DNA of 64,000 bases, taken from positions 1 to 64,000 of the forward strand of contig JAUIRK010000842.1 of NCBI GenBank assembly GCA_030549495.1, written 5' to 3'. This document shows positions 1 through 11,073 of the stretch, one piece after another (the first letter of the stretch is position 1; each line of letters starts with the position of its first letter). Made by a program: the position numbers and the translations under genes. The notes under the pieces were generated by a model. The model was given only the letters and a program-made list of their open reading frames with translations, made no database searches and was not told the origin of the DNA. This DNA comes from Nectonema munidae. Lineage: Eukaryota > Nematomorpha > Nectonematoida > Nectonematidae.

Positions 1-125
1 CAAATATTTCAACAGACTCAATCAGTCTTCTTCAGTGCGTTAAAAATGAGTGAAATGTTATCATTATTCATTTCACTAATTTTTAACGCACTGAAGAAGA
101 CAGATTGAGTCTGTTGAAATATTTG
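1..125. repeat. Near-perfect palindrome (57-nt arms, 11-nt loop)
   Basis: Positions 1-57 and 69-125 are reverse complements with 55 of 57 matches; the mismatches are at arm positions 24 and 48. The loop is 58-68. Transcribed RNA would fold into a long hairpin. It may be a foldback MITE or part of one cut by the window edge, since what lies left of position 1 is unknown. A microRNA-like precursor is possible but the stem is longer and more perfect than usual. Confidence 0.85.
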
Positions 126-1930
126 CTACAATACTACTCCTTTTAGTACCAAATAAAAGTTTAAAACTTTGATTTTTACATTATTCACTATATAATATAT
201 ATATATAATTATTATTATTAGAGTAATAGAGTATTATCATTAGGTATTTATTAGAGAGAGAGGAAGAGGAAGTAATTTTTATTCTATCGGACACTGATGT
301 CCAATTGGGCATGAAAGAATTAAATACCAGAAGTCAGATTATTAAATTAATTCAATATTAAAAATAATTTTAAATTTTAACAAGAAAGCTTGTCGAATTT
401 AAATAATTGTTTTAAGAAAGAAAAATATCCCGCTTACTAGCTGAAATCATTTTTTAATTTCTGGTATATTTTTTTTTAAAAAAATGAAAAAATATTGAAA
501 AAATTAGAGTGTCTGCCTTTCTATATAAACTTTTCTATATTTTTGTTTGAAATTTTTAGATTTTTTTTGAAAATTGTATTTATCGATACAGTATAAAGAA
601 AGAAAATGAAAATTTTTGAACTTTGAACTATAAAAATATTTTTTCGAATATATAGTTATATATATTTTTTTCTATTAAACTCAAGATCTTTTAGTAAGTT
701 TGGTTTAGTTTAAACTTTATTGATAACGAATAATTAATCAAGATATATTTTGCCTCCTCAAGGCTTCTTCAGTCAGGTAGAGAGAAAGTATATAAATAAG
801 AGTTAGGGCTAGGTTTATATCTATATTTTTTTAATTTTCAGTAATTATTCGTTTTTCAAAAGTTTTTTACTTAAACTTGTTTTCTATATTTCCTTATAAC
901 TTTTTGATGGCTTGTAAGCACCACTTTGTTTATATTTAAAAAATTATAATTATGCAACATCAACTTTTGTGTTTCAATATTATAAATCTACAAAAAGTGT
1001 GATGACATTTACCATATTTAAATATCATTTCTGAATGTTAATTTAGATAGTTATTGAAATATTTCCAGAATTTTAGACATTTCTACTTTGTGTTGAAAAG
1101 GTTTGGTCTATTTTCTTCAACATAATTTTTTAAAATGTTCTATTGGTTTGTATTTTTTCAAATTATTGTCTATAACCTTTCTATCTAAGACAACAATACA
1201 ATTCATAAATTGAATTTATCCTAATTTTTTTTCAAATGTTATTGCTTTTTTTAAATCTTTTTTTCTAAAAACTTTCTAATCATAAACTAAGTTTTGCTCC
1301 TTTACAAACTAGTTTTAACATAAAATAAAAAAGTTCATTCTTTAATTTTATTGAATTTTTCAGCCTTTTTCTATGGGTTGCAAAAATACAAGCCTTGTAC
1401 TAAAATGATAAAGAATTTTTATGTCCCATTTTTGCAATGTTTCACACTAAAAAGAGCGTTTATTAATTTATTTTTTAATCTAACGTGTATGAATATAACT
1501 ATTTATCAAATCGAAATCGAAGTCGACTCCTCAAAAGGTGCGACTCCATTGACTCCGACTCTGGTTCGACAACCCTTGTATTGGCATCGATTATGATTGT
1601 CCTCCGGATAAGCAAAATAAATTTGACTTACCCTTTATTTCAACTGTTCTTAACCTTTTTCATTTGCCCACCCAGTCTACGTACGACACAAACACTTGCG
1701 CCCCAACAAAAATAAGGATAATAAAAAACATTATTATCTAACCTTGATTTAAGAAATCCAAATGCTTTTTATCGATTTACAAAAGAAACATGTTATTTAT
1801 TACAATGTTTTAATTTGACAAAGAAGTTACTATTAATGAGAACGTTGAGTTTGAAGTTTTCTTGAAAGCTCTTTAAAACGAGTTTTTATTGTTGACAGAA
1901 AACATCGCATGTCGTGCTCCAGTGATAAAC
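126..1930. other. AT-rich stretch with no supported gene
   Basis: Only short open frames with no recognisable domain occur here. Low-complexity AT tracts dominate, for example the TA run near 190-210. A short stretch near 1510-1570 repeats a CGACTCC-like word. I see no splice-phase support for exons. Confidence 0.5.
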
Positions 1931-1934
1931 GATT

Positions 1935-2890
1935 TCAATATTTATTTTTAACCGCCATAGCTGAAAAACCAGTCTCACACAAATACGTTGTTGTGAAATG
2001 AAGAAGGACCTTGAGTGCTTGGAACCCCACCACTTCTTTTTCTTTATAAATCTTTGTCCAGAAAGCGCTCAAGGTTTCTTTTTTAAAATCATAATAGCTT
2101 TCATTTTTTATTTCAATTAGTTGCTCTTCTAATTGGTAGGTATCAGAAATTTCTTGAGGTAGATCTTCAATTTTCACATCAAATGGATTTCTGACCCAGC
2201 TATAGATGGACATATCTTCGGGAATGTATTTTTGGAATTCGCACAATTTCTTTGACTTCATTAACCCGTTAACGACCATAATAATCAGACGATATCTAAT
2301 ATAAATCAGAAGACTTTGTATTTAAAAGCATTGATAAACGGAGATGATTTTATTTTTGTAAAGTCCACATATGTCGGTGGTCGATAACCGGTTAAAGGAA
2401 GCTTCATTAATTATCTGCAAAATTAAAGTAAGATTGGGAAATGATGAAATTTTCCAACGGAAATTTTTCGTTTCTACAAGCCGAGCTTCTCTTTGAATTC
2501 TATCGACTTTTACCAGTGTCTCATTTTTCTCCACACACTGTTCTGACCATGTAAATAGCGGCATGCTTCACTAAATCTTCTACGATTGTGTGGGACTTTT
2601 TCTGTTTTGTAATTCTCCAAGCTGCCAGGAAAGATACCATAGTAGTAGAATGGGAAAAGGAAAAAGGTCTTGTCACTTTGCGTATCAAATCTCTGGCGTT
2701 TAATTTGCATTTCTTTTTCTCGAAGAATTTTCTGTCACTGTTAGAAAAAGTAGCATGTTTATAGAACACATTGGGGCTTTAATACACCACGATCTTTTGA
2801 TTCCGTAAATCTCAGATTGAGAAATTCTTCTTTATATGGACGTCGTTTATAAGCCATAGTGATGAAACAAGATCAAACAATGATAAATTA
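1935..2890 (-). pseudogene. Internally deleted hAT (ZBED5/FAM200-like) transposase relic
   Basis: On the minus strand, the stretch near 2890-2520 resembles the N-terminal part of ZBED5/FAM200-type hAT transposases: a segment like 'SSLWLINDV' (BED-finger region) followed by 'AWRITKQKKSHTIVEDLV', which matches the family's conserved 'AYxIAKxxKPHTIGExLI' block. The stretch 2279-1935 resembles the C-terminal dimerisation region and includes 'YLCETGFSAMAVKNKY', the family's conserved end block. The catalytic middle (several hundred residues) is missing, so this is an internally deleted copy. Several frames are used. It is a plain DNA transposon relic with no expected function. Confidence 0.75.
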
Positions 2891-4190
2891 ATCACTTGCT
2901 GACACCTTCGAGAACAAAAAATATGAATGCATATTAGCGCTGTCAATGCCCTTTTATTTCCTAAATTGGTTGGCATGTATTGACAAATTGAAAAAAAAGT
3001 ATCAAAAAGAAAGCAGACTCCCATTCTTCAAAATTTTGTTCTTCAAAGCAGTTTTCTTATTAAAACTTTTTTTATGATATAATAGAATATTTAACTTTTT
3101 TGAAAGATGAATTTGACATGAAAGCAATTTTTTTTTATAATTTTTTATGAATAATATTTTAATTGCAATTTTTATATATTCAAACTTTGATATTTTAGAT
3201 TAATTAAATGTGTGAGGAAACAGATGAATTCGGTAAGATTATTTTTTACCATTCTAATCATATCTAAGTTTGTATGCCGATATAAGATTTAATGCGAACA
3301 TCACACATCCAATTAAAATTTTTATCTATGTCTCAAACTTTTATTCCCAAGTGTTTTCTCAATTTCCAAGATTTGTTATATTTTTGTAAATTATGCCTAA
3401 TTTTTTTGTTAGAAATTCATTTTAATTTAGTGCCAACATTTGAAAATGAAAAAGGGGAAGTTTTCACCAACGAATCGCTGCCTCTTTACACTCAAAAACA
3501 TTTCAATATTGAAAGAAATACTATTTATTTTTTACAATATATAAAAAATGTTACACTATTTTTGCACCCCTGAAAATATTACCTATTCATGGGTAAAAAT
3601 AGGCCTTAACGTTATATTTAGAAATTTATAATTATATATTCTTTACAAAAAACTGTTTGTTCTTGCATTTATCTCTTTTATGAGCTATTATTAGATGATC
3701 CATTCACTAAGCTATCTAGATCAGTCTTTGGCCAACTTTTCTTACTCAACGCCCCTTAGAAGATATTTTCAAAGAATTTCTCCCTAAACGACATTACTTC
3801 AATTAAGCTTGTCCTCTTTATTTCAAGGAAACTTCTCAAAATATATTTTCTTTCAGAATGAAAAAATGCATAGCCTTCCGTGTCACTCTTAAGTTTCCGG
3901 TTTATCTCCTAAATTTAAGTGTTCGGCTTGATTTATTGAAATTAATTCTGATGTCACGACTCTTACATTGTCTACTACACATTTTCTTTCAATACATACA
4001 AATGTATTTACAACTATGAAATCTGTGGGTTAGAATTAAAGTATTTTAGTCACTTGCTAATAGTGGAAAAAGAATTTTATCCCTTTTTAATATTTAAAAT
4101 TTGCAGCTACTTACAGTAATACAAGGCAAAATGGCGTTGGTATAGCCTTTATGCGCACCCAAAGTATGTGGGCCAAAATTCAAGAAGTTT
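2891..4190. other. Non-coding AT-rich stretch
   Basis: There is a 93-codon open frame at 3292-3573 (+) with no recognisable domain and a composition like the surrounding sequence. I see nothing else that can be supported. Confidence 0.45.
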
Positions 4191-4196
4191 TTTTAA

Positions 4197-4324
4197 CCTT
4201 TTCGTGATCAGTATATCATATATGATACATAAACAATTTTACCTTGTCTATTTCTCAAATAGTTTTGCATATGAATCTTCTGCTTTTTAATAAATATCGT
4301 CTGATTTTTCTGGTCACGAAAGGG
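4197..4324. mobile_element. piggyBac-type MITE, copy a1
   Basis: A 128-bp element with inverted ends CCTTTTCGTGATCAG / CTGGTCACGAAAGGG, flanked by TTAA on the left (4193-4196) and TTAT on the right, which is probably a decayed TTAA. It is clearly related over its whole length to the element at 42248-42377. There is no coding capacity; it would have been moved by a piggyBac transposase in trans. Confidence 0.75.
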
Positions 4325-5190
4325 TTATAATTAACAAAATGTACTTAACAAACAAACAAACACTTATAAAAGCATCACAATGGTTTTAAAACCGTATCTA
4401 TCAGTAACGCTTTAAGAAAGAAATCAAAAAGAATTGGAGCATTACAATTTTTCTATATTACTTACTAAATAATAATTATGTATAAAATTATATATCATTG
4501 ATTTTATACATGATAAACAAGAAAGCAAGAGTCCAAATTCCATCAGAAATTTTACTGTATTCTCGAGTAAAATTCTTATATATTCTCGGATCGAGTTTAA
4601 TAAGTTCTAAAAGAAAATGATTCAAGCAACTATTTTCCTTCCATATATATACAGTGGAACCCCGGTTAACGACCACCCCGATGTTAAAACCACCCCGCAA
4701 ATCCGACCACTTTTTCATGGACCGGTTTAAAAATGTATTCATACACACATAGTAAAGTTTTGGTATTAAGACCACCTATGTTTCGCTATTGAGACCACTA
4801 ATTTTTGTAGAAAACATTTAACTACACCTAACAATTTTCATAAAAAGTTTTTTCCAAAAATGCTATAATAAATCTGAAAATTTGCTCTAGTACTATTAAA
4901 TAAGATGGAAAAATTTTTGAATTTTTTGACAAAAAAACATTTTTTAGAATAAATTTTCAGTTCATCTTGTTCAAGTTTTAATTTGGTTTATGTTTTATAT
5001 TACCACGTTTTTAAGATATCTTTTTCATACATAAACTTTTTCTCTTTCTTCTAACATAGTTAGTCAATTTATTATTCTTATTTTTTAAATGATATTAAAA
5101 CTTTCCTTAGGTTAGCTAGATTCATCATATTTTTTTTTTTAATTTATTAAGATTTTTGCAATTTTGTAATTGAAACTTTCTAAATTCAAA

Positions 5191-5597
5191 TTTTTTAGCT
5201 CTTGTTTTTTAGTTAAATCAATACTAGTACATTGTCATTTATTCTTATATTTTTTTTCTCTTTAAATTTTTTTCCTTTTTTTAATATTGAATTTGAATAC
5301 CTTATTTAGATTTATTAGATAGAGAGAAAATTTTTTAGCTCTTGTTTTTTTAGTTAAATCAATACTAGTACATTGTCATTTATTCTTATATATTTTTTTT
5401 CTTTAAATTTTTTTCCTTTCTTTAATATTGAATTTGAATATCTTATTTAGATTTATTAGATAGAGAGAAAATTTTTTAGCTCTTGTTTTTTAGTTAAATC
5501 AATACTAGTACATTGTCATTTATTCTTATATTTTTTTTCTCTTTAAATTTTTTTCCTTTCTTTAATATTGAATTTGAATATCTTATTTAGATTTAAG
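5191..5597 (+). repeat. Three-copy ~140-bp tandem repeat in the Tigger leader
   Basis: Units begin at about 5191, 5331 and 5472, each starting with TTTTTTAGCTCTTG and containing ATCAATACTAGTACATTG and TTGAATTTGAATA. The copies are almost identical, so the triplication is recent. It sits directly upstream of the transposase start and may hold promoter or transposase-binding sequence. Confidence 0.85.
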
Positions 5598-5602
5598 CAT
5601 AA

Positions 5603-6022
5603 ATGTGTGAAAAAAAGTTAAAAAGAAATGAGCTAAGTTTGGGAGAAAAAATTGAATTGTTGAAAGATTCGACTGGCAGAAGTCAAAGGCAGTTGGCAGA
5701 AAAATTCAATGTAAGCAAAACCCAAGTCCAATCTATTTTGAAGCGTAAAAATATAATCATGAGTTCGAATACATCAATGAAGAAGAAAAGAGTTTCAACA
5801 TCCTCGAACTTTGAAGATATAGATGAGCTAGCTTGGCAATGGTTCCAGAAATCCAGAAGTATACATGTGCCTATATCTGGACCAATGATACAAGAACAGG
5901 CACTTATTTTTGCTGAAAAACTGGGTAAACATGATTTTAAAGCATCACAGGGTTGGTTGAATAGATTTAAAAACAGGCATTCAATAAAATTTGGAGCAAT
6001 TTGTGGCGAAAATGATCTGTAG
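5603..6022 (+). CDS. Tigger/pogo transposase, N-terminal DNA-binding part
   Basis: This 139-aa frame starts with a CENP-B/Psq-type helix-turn-helix at about residues 8-55 (segment 'RSQRQLAEKFNVSKTQVQSI'). A second CENPB/Tc5-type HTH follows at about 65-130 (segment 'ASQGWLNRFKNRHSIKFG', typical of Tigger). Together these bind the element's terminal repeats. The frame ends just after 'CGENDL', where family members continue directly into the DDE domain. The catalytic domain resumes within a few bases in another frame, so a single-base change near 6017-6022 appears to have split one gene. A sequencing error cannot be excluded. Confidence 0.88.
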   Translation: MCEKKLKRNELSLGEKIELLKDSTGRSQRQLAEKFNVSKTQVQSILKRKNIIMSSNTSMKKKRVSTSSNFEDIDELAWQWFQKSRSIHVPISGPMIQEQALIFAEKLGKHDFKASQGWLNRFKNRHSIKFGAICGENDL

Positions 6023-6024
6023 AT

Positions 6025-7152
6025 ATGGAATCCGTAGAAGAATGGAAGGTGAAAGTTGTAGAATTGATTAAAAATTATAAATATGAGGATATCTATAATA
6101 TGGATGAGACGGGCTTATTTTACAGATGCTTACCTAATAAAACTTTGAAAGTGAAAGGGGAGCAGTGTATAGGTGGAAAAAAATCGAAGAATAGAATCAC
6201 AGTCTCGCTTTGCGTTAATATGAAGGGTCAATTTGAAAAACCACTCATCATTGGACACAACAAAAAGCCTCGCTGTTTTAAAAATGTTAATGTTGACAAG
6301 CTCAACTTTAAATGGTCATACAACAAAAAAGCTTGGATGACTTCAAGCGTTTTCAGCGAATGGTTGAAAACCTTTAATGATAAACTTCGACGTCAAAAAC
6401 GTAATGTGCTTCTCTTTTTAGATAATGCACCATCTCACACCAAAATTGAAATGACGAACATCAAATTAGTTTTCTTGCCAGTCAACACCACTTCTGTTCT
6501 TCAACCACTCGATCAAGGAATAATCCAGTTTATCAAAACAACATATCGAAAACAACTTTTACGGCACATTTTTTTGAAGATCGATTCTGCGGAAGATGCT
6601 TCGAACATGAGTAAGTTAGTTAATGTGCTACAAGCTTGTAACTGGATTACACATGCAGTTTCAAAATGTAAACAGTCTACTGTTCAAAAATGTTTTCAAA
6701 AGAGTGGATTTTATTTTGATGAAATAACCAATGAAGAAGAAACTGAAAACTATCATTCACTGAATGGACTGATAGACGAAGTGACAGGTAGGTTAAATAT
6801 AACTAACAAAATGACAGCTGATCTGTATAGCTCAATAGATGAAGATGTAGAGACGTCAGAAAAGCTCTCTGAGGGTTGGGAAGAAAGAATGGTGAATGAA
6901 TATCTTAATGAAGCAGATAAAAATGAAAGTGATGATGAAGAAGATAAGGAGGAAGAAACGGTTCAGTCTGGCATTAGCTCAAATGAAGCGTTACATATGA
7001 TTGAGAAAGTAAAAGAGTATTGCCTCGAAAAGGACATGAGTGATGTCTGGATGCACCTATCAAAAGCAGAATCCTTACTTCAGCAACAATTATTCTTTTG
7101 TGAAAACCGGAAAAAACAAGTAACGATTGATTCTTTTTTTAAATCAAAATAA
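6025..7152 (+). CDS. Tigger/pogo transposase, DDE catalytic part with C-terminal PIP box
   Basis: This 375-aa frame is a DDE_1 (pogo/Tigger) nuclease domain. The three catalytic aspartates are visible: D27 in 'YNMDETGLF', D133 in 'LFLDNAPSH' and D163 in 'LQPLDQG', a spacing close to the DD30D of pogo elements. An acidic stretch lies around residues 290-305 ('ESDDEEDKEEE'). The C-terminus 'QVTIDSFFKSK' fits the PCNA-interacting box QxxhxxFF; a PCNA-binding motif is known at the C-terminus of pogo transposase. The natural start is probably in the preceding frame at 5603, with ATG 6025 an internal methionine. Confidence 0.9.
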   Translation: MESVEEWKVKVVELIKNYKYEDIYNMDETGLFYRCLPNKTLKVKGEQCIGGKKSKNRITVSLCVNMKGQFEKPLIIGHNKKPRCFKNVNVDKLNFKWSYNKKAWMTSSVFSEWLKTFNDKLRRQKRNVLLFLDNAPSHTKIEMTNIKLVFLPVNTTSVLQPLDQGIIQFIKTTYRKQLLRHIFLKIDSAEDASNMSKLVNVLQACNWITHAVSKCKQSTVQKCFQKSGFYFDEITNEEETENYHSLNGLIDEVTGRLNITNKMTADLYSSIDEDVETSEKLSEGWEERMVNEYLNEADKNESDDEEDKEEETVQSGISSNEALHMIEKVKEYCLEKDMSDVWMHLSKAESLLQQQLFFCENRKKQVTIDSFFKSK

Positions 7153-7299
7153 AGCTTTAATGTGTTTTCTTTGTTTTTTATGATTCACGTCTGTTAACTA
7201 AAAAATTCACAATTAGGACCACCCCGATAATACGACCAATAAAGTTTAGTCCCAAAGGTGGTCTTAATAACGGAGTTCTACTGTATATATAGAAACGAA

Positions 7300-7900
7300 T
7301 AGGGCATTATAACAGTTAAATCCTTTGCAAAAGATATCATTTTCAAATCTTGATTTGTCAAAAATGTGTCTTTAACTAAAAAAAGAAAGGTCCAAGCACT
7401 GAACTTCGTGGTACCCCCTTATAAATTGTCAGTGGTTCAGAATAAAATTTATTTGCATACACAACTTGCTTTCTGAAATTGAGATATCATTTATAAAAAG
7501 CATGACTGGAGGAATCAAAACCATAATTATTCAGCTTTGATAATAGTTTCCGATGAGGAATGGACTCAAAAGTTCTCGATAAATATAACTTAAGTTTCAT
7601 CTTTATTGTGAAGATAGTCAAACAGAGTATTTAATAGGAAAGAATGAACATTCACTGTAGATTATTTTTTTCTAAACCCAAACTGATTATTATGTAATAA
7701 GTTATTCATATTAAATTAATTAAGGTACCTATCAACTTGTGTATAAATCATTTTTTTCAAAAACTCTTGATATTATACTAATTAAAGAGATTGGAAGATA
7801 ATTTTTATATGCTACTTGTTTCTTTTTTTGTAAACAGGTATACCTTTGTTCAATTTCAGGCAAGCAGGAAAGACTGAGTGGTAAATACAACTATTGGAAG
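7300..7900 (-). pseudogene. LINE reverse transcriptase fragment
   Basis: Minus-strand translation in more than one frame gives the ordered RT blocks of CR1/Jockey-like non-LTR elements. These include a 'NYLPISLISIISRVFEK' block near 7790-7730 and an 'NNLLHNNQFGFRK' block near 7690, then a degraded IFID-like motif and the region before the GVPQGSVLGP block. It resembles the LINE at 10325-15420. Both ends are truncated and it is disabled. Confidence 0.6.
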
Positions 7901-8053
7901 CCATGAAAAGAGGATATGCAATTTTATTCTTAATAATTTTTAAATGTATTGCAGACAAACCATAAATATCTTCTGTTTTTTATTCTTCAAACTATTGAAG
8001 CTTAGAAGTACATCATTAACGCTTACAAAACTAAATGCAAATGTAGACTTCAC

Positions 8054-9522
8054 TTAATTTTCAATTCCTATAATTGAGTTGTTCGAACTACCATGCTGAA
8101 AAACTGCGTTTATAAAGTTTTTAATTTTTTGAGGAATATTCATAGTTAAAATATCATCAAATCTACTTCTAAAATCTTCATAAAGAGCATTTAAATGCTC
8201 TATGTATATTGATAAGTCATCATCTTTAACACGTGTTGATGATAAATTCGGAAACTGAGAAAGTTGGTGCCTTCCAATATTTTGTTTCATCAATTTGATT
8301 TTGCCAAGAAAAGTTTGAAGAATAGACTTTGTTTTGAATAAATTCAGATAATCTCCTTGTAATTGTAAGTTAATAACATTAAACTTTGTGTAAAAATCAG
8401 TTAAATAAGCAATATCTGCTTTAAATTTAATGAGGTTATCTTTGAGAACGGGATCTTTAGCATTCAAAAAGTCCAAAATATTATCAAAAAGAGGAAAAAA
8501 TCTTGTCAAACAAAGTCCTTTTGACAACCATCTTACCTCAGTATGAAGTAGTAACACATTGTAGTCTTCGTTATTTTCTTGGCATAGTTGAGAAAATAAT
8601 CTACTATTTAACGCACTGCTCGAATCTTGTTAATGGCATTGATGACAAACTGAAGAGAATCATGAAGTCTTGCATTCAATGTTTTTGCCACTAAATGTTG
8701 CCTGTGAATGACGCAATGAATTGCTAAAACGTCAGGCACACTTCGTTTTAAATGACTTATGAAACCACGATACCGTCCGAACATGGATGATGCTCCATCT
8801 ACAGCTGCTGCTAAAATGTTGGATAATGAAATTGATTTTTGAAAGCAAAAGTTTTCCAGAACATTAAATATTGTTTTACCTTTGTGTCTGTTGTCAAACT
8901 CTCAGCAAAAAGCAATTCTTCACACACCTTTTCTTTGAGGATGAAACGAACATAAGCCAACAAAAGTGCTTAGTTGTTTGGCAAAACAGATTCGTCCAAT
9001 TGGATCGAAAATTTATTTGTTTGCAAATGAGTACACAGAAATTCGTCAATATCAAGACTCATTTCATCAAAACGTCTTTGAACTGTGTTGTTGCTCGAAT
9101 TTTTTGAGTACATCATGTGCAGATAGATGTAAAACAGTTGTTAAAATCTCTTCAACGGCAGGCAGGATTAATTTTTCTCCAATGGTGTGATTTTTTCCAG
9201 ATTTTGCTATTAGCATTGCAATATTATACGATGCCCGCAGGCCATCATCTTCTTTCCTTGAGTTTGTAGCAAACATCCTATCCAATGTAACTCTTTTGAA
9301 GAATTTTTCTTTCAAAGTTCGAAAGTACAAGAGATCGCAATTCATTTTTTCAGGATGACATCTGCTCAAATGATCCTTAAGTTTGGATGGCTTCATTGAA
9401 TCGTTCCTAAATACAAGACACATTGGTAAGTGAATATCTGAAAGAGAAGATACAGAGCCATATTTAAGGTATTCGATCCTGTACTGCCTACATTTCTTTT
9501 TTTGTTCAGCCATTTTTAACAA
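8054..9522 (-). pseudogene. hAT (ZBED5-like) transposase, broken
   Basis: On the minus strand, 9522-9067 encodes a 151-aa N-terminal part. It has a BED-like zinc finger region ('NDSMKPSKLKDHLSRCHPE') and the block 'AMLIAKSGKNHTIGEKLIL' that marks ZBED5/FAM200/SCAND3-type hATs. From about 9060 to 8560 the family's catalytic region continues in shifted frames, including 'VDGASSMFGRYRGF' and 'AIHCVIHRQHLVAK'. The part 8557-8054 encodes 'EVRWLSKGLCLTRFFPL' and downstream helices. The C-terminal dimerisation block is not seen. At least three frames are needed, so this copy is inactive. ZBED5 relatives have been domesticated in vertebrates, but nothing here argues for that. Confidence 0.82.
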
Positions 9523-9529
9523 AGTTATC

Positions 9530-10320
9530 TATTAAAATACTTGAAAATTAAAAAAAAAATAACAAAATTTGATTACAGAGAAAAAAGTAATAAATCTTTA
9601 AAACCAAGACCCTTACAAAAAATGAAAAACGTATTATAATTATACATATAGTTTCTATTAAAAGCATATAGTCCCCTTTTTTGATACGAGTTTAGATGCA
9701 AAAATGGTTCGGTTTTTGTGTATTTCTATAAAGACTATGCAAAGTATCTTCAAAAAGCCATAGATAATTTTTGTATAAAAAGCAAAGGATTGCATGGAAT
9801 TTTAAATCTATTCTATATTAAAAAAATATAAAATAAATACAAAACTTTTGACGCTACTAAAAAAACTTTAAAATACAACTAAATTATAAAATTGCAAAAA
9901 AGTTAATAATTTTAGCAATCTATATCATGCTTTTTAGCAGGAACGTGCGAAAATGAGTCTATATTTAGAATTTACCCTACCCATATACAGAGCCATATGC
10001 TCTAGGAAACAACCATGATGTCGATTTTACAAAAAAATATCAAAACTTCAAATAAGTATATTTATTTAGCAAGTTAACAATATAAAACATTAACATTGCA
10101 AGAGCTCAAAAAGCCGTATTAGAAGTACTTAGAGATATACAATAAATCAAACATAAATTTTGCAATGTAATATCTAATATATTAATAAGTAGTAAGATAA
10201 TATAAAATAGCTAAAAATTTTACAATAAAAAGATGTATGTGCATAGATGTATTACAATGAGAAGTTTTATGTGTATGTATAAATTATGTGTATGTATTTA
10301 TGTGTATAACATGAAAGAAT
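9530..10320. other. Non-coding, partly LINE 3' flank
   Basis: No coding signal is visible. The part next to 10320 is a run of TGTGTATGTAT-like words that probably belongs to the 3' untranslated tail of the LINE whose coding end is near 10334. Confidence 0.4.
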
Positions 10321-10333
10321 TACAATAATATTA

Positions 10334-10957
10334 TTATGTATCAAATTTTGTTACAAACAAAACAATTAGAGTCCGTACATATAAAGTTATATTGTGATAT
10401 AAAAAAAGTGTAAGCCTGTGTTTTAGTGATGATAGGGAAGTATTTAAATCAGTAGAAGATAAGAGAAAGTTGTTCCATTTTTTGATAAATCTGTACTTTA
10501 AACAGTTGTGAGAGGTTCTAAGATTGTAATAAGGAATTTGTATTTCATTGAAATTTCTAAAATAATAACTCTCATATTTATAATTAAAAACAAACCAATA
10601 AGTAAGAAACTTAGGCGTATTACCATGTAATGCCTTCCACAAATATAGACATAGTTGTTTATCATAAATATCATGTACCTTAAGAATTTTATTTTTCTGA
10701 AAAACGCTAGATGTATGTGCATTATTTTTTAAGTTAAAAACTCTACGGATAGCTTTCTTTTGCAAAACTTTTAAGCTTGAAATATTGAAGTACCCCCAAT
10801 TTATTATACTGTAAGTAAGATGAGGAAATATTAAAGCTCTATAGATTTCTAGTTTCACATACACTGGTAGGTACTTAAGTGAATATAAAATGCCAATAAC
10901 CCGACTAATTTTATGCAAAATATGCTTAACCCTTATTAGGATGGAAAAATTAAACAA
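10334..10957 (-). CDS. LINE ORF2 C-terminal region
   Basis: About 200 residues typical of the post-RT region of Jockey/CR1-type elements. The segments 'ISRVIGILYSLKYLPVYVKL', 'IYRALIFPHLTYSIINWG' and 'LQKKAIRRVFNLK' match the well-known 'lkxxYxAlixPhLxYgixxWG' and 'LQKKAIRxI' blocks. The open frame runs into the piggyBac end. When the piggyBac and one TTAA are ignored, the LINE frame continues into the 'KLKWDEH' block at about 13236-13260. It is part of a dead LINE. Confidence 0.82.
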   Translation of the reverse strand: MFNFSILIRVKHILHKISRVIGILYSLKYLPVYVKLEIYRALIFPHLTYSIINWGYFNISSLKVLQKKAIRRVFNLKNNAHTSSVFQKNKILKVHDIYDKQLCLYLWKALHGNTPKFLTYWFVFNYKYESYYFRNFNEIQIPYYNLRTSHNCLKYRFIKKWNNFLLSSTDLNTSLSSLKHRLTLFLYHNITLYVRTLIVLFVTKFDT

Positions 10958-10971
10958 CCTAATTGGGACAA

Positions 10972-10992
10972 GTGACTACATTTTGTAGTCAC
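10972..10992. repeat. piggyBac subterminal palindrome, copy near transposase 3' end
   Basis: The sequence GTGACTACATTTTGTAGTCAC is an almost perfect palindrome about 45 bp inside the left end. Related copies lie near 13018 and 13198. Subterminal repeats of this kind are transposase-binding sites in piggyBac elements. Confidence 0.8.
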
Positions 10993-11073
10993 TATCTTTT
11001 TCTATAATATATATTATATTAATTGGTTTTGGCATATATAAGTAACAGAAAATGTTATTAAATGTATTTATTT

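Larger units (their letters stand above)
4652..7283 (+). mobile_element. Full-length Tigger/pogo transposon
   Basis: A 2632-bp element flanked by TA dinucleotides (4650-4651, 7284-7285), the target duplication expected for the Tc1/mariner-pogo superfamily. The ends form imperfect terminal inverted repeats: the left begins CAGTGGAACCCCGG, and the right reads CAGTAGAACTCCG on the opposite strand. Both ends carry repeated GACCACC words inside the TIR. The transposase lies at 5603-7152. The 5' leader contains a three-copy tandem repeat. Both termini are present and the coding region has one apparent frame break, which suggests a fairly young insertion. Confidence 0.9.

Noticed and set aside
1485-1715. 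76-codon + frame
   Set aside because: It covers a stretch with repeated CGACTCC words and has no domain or conserved neighbour.
3292-3573. 93-codon + frame
   Set aside because: No domain, no neighbouring exon in phase, and composition like the AT-rich surroundings.
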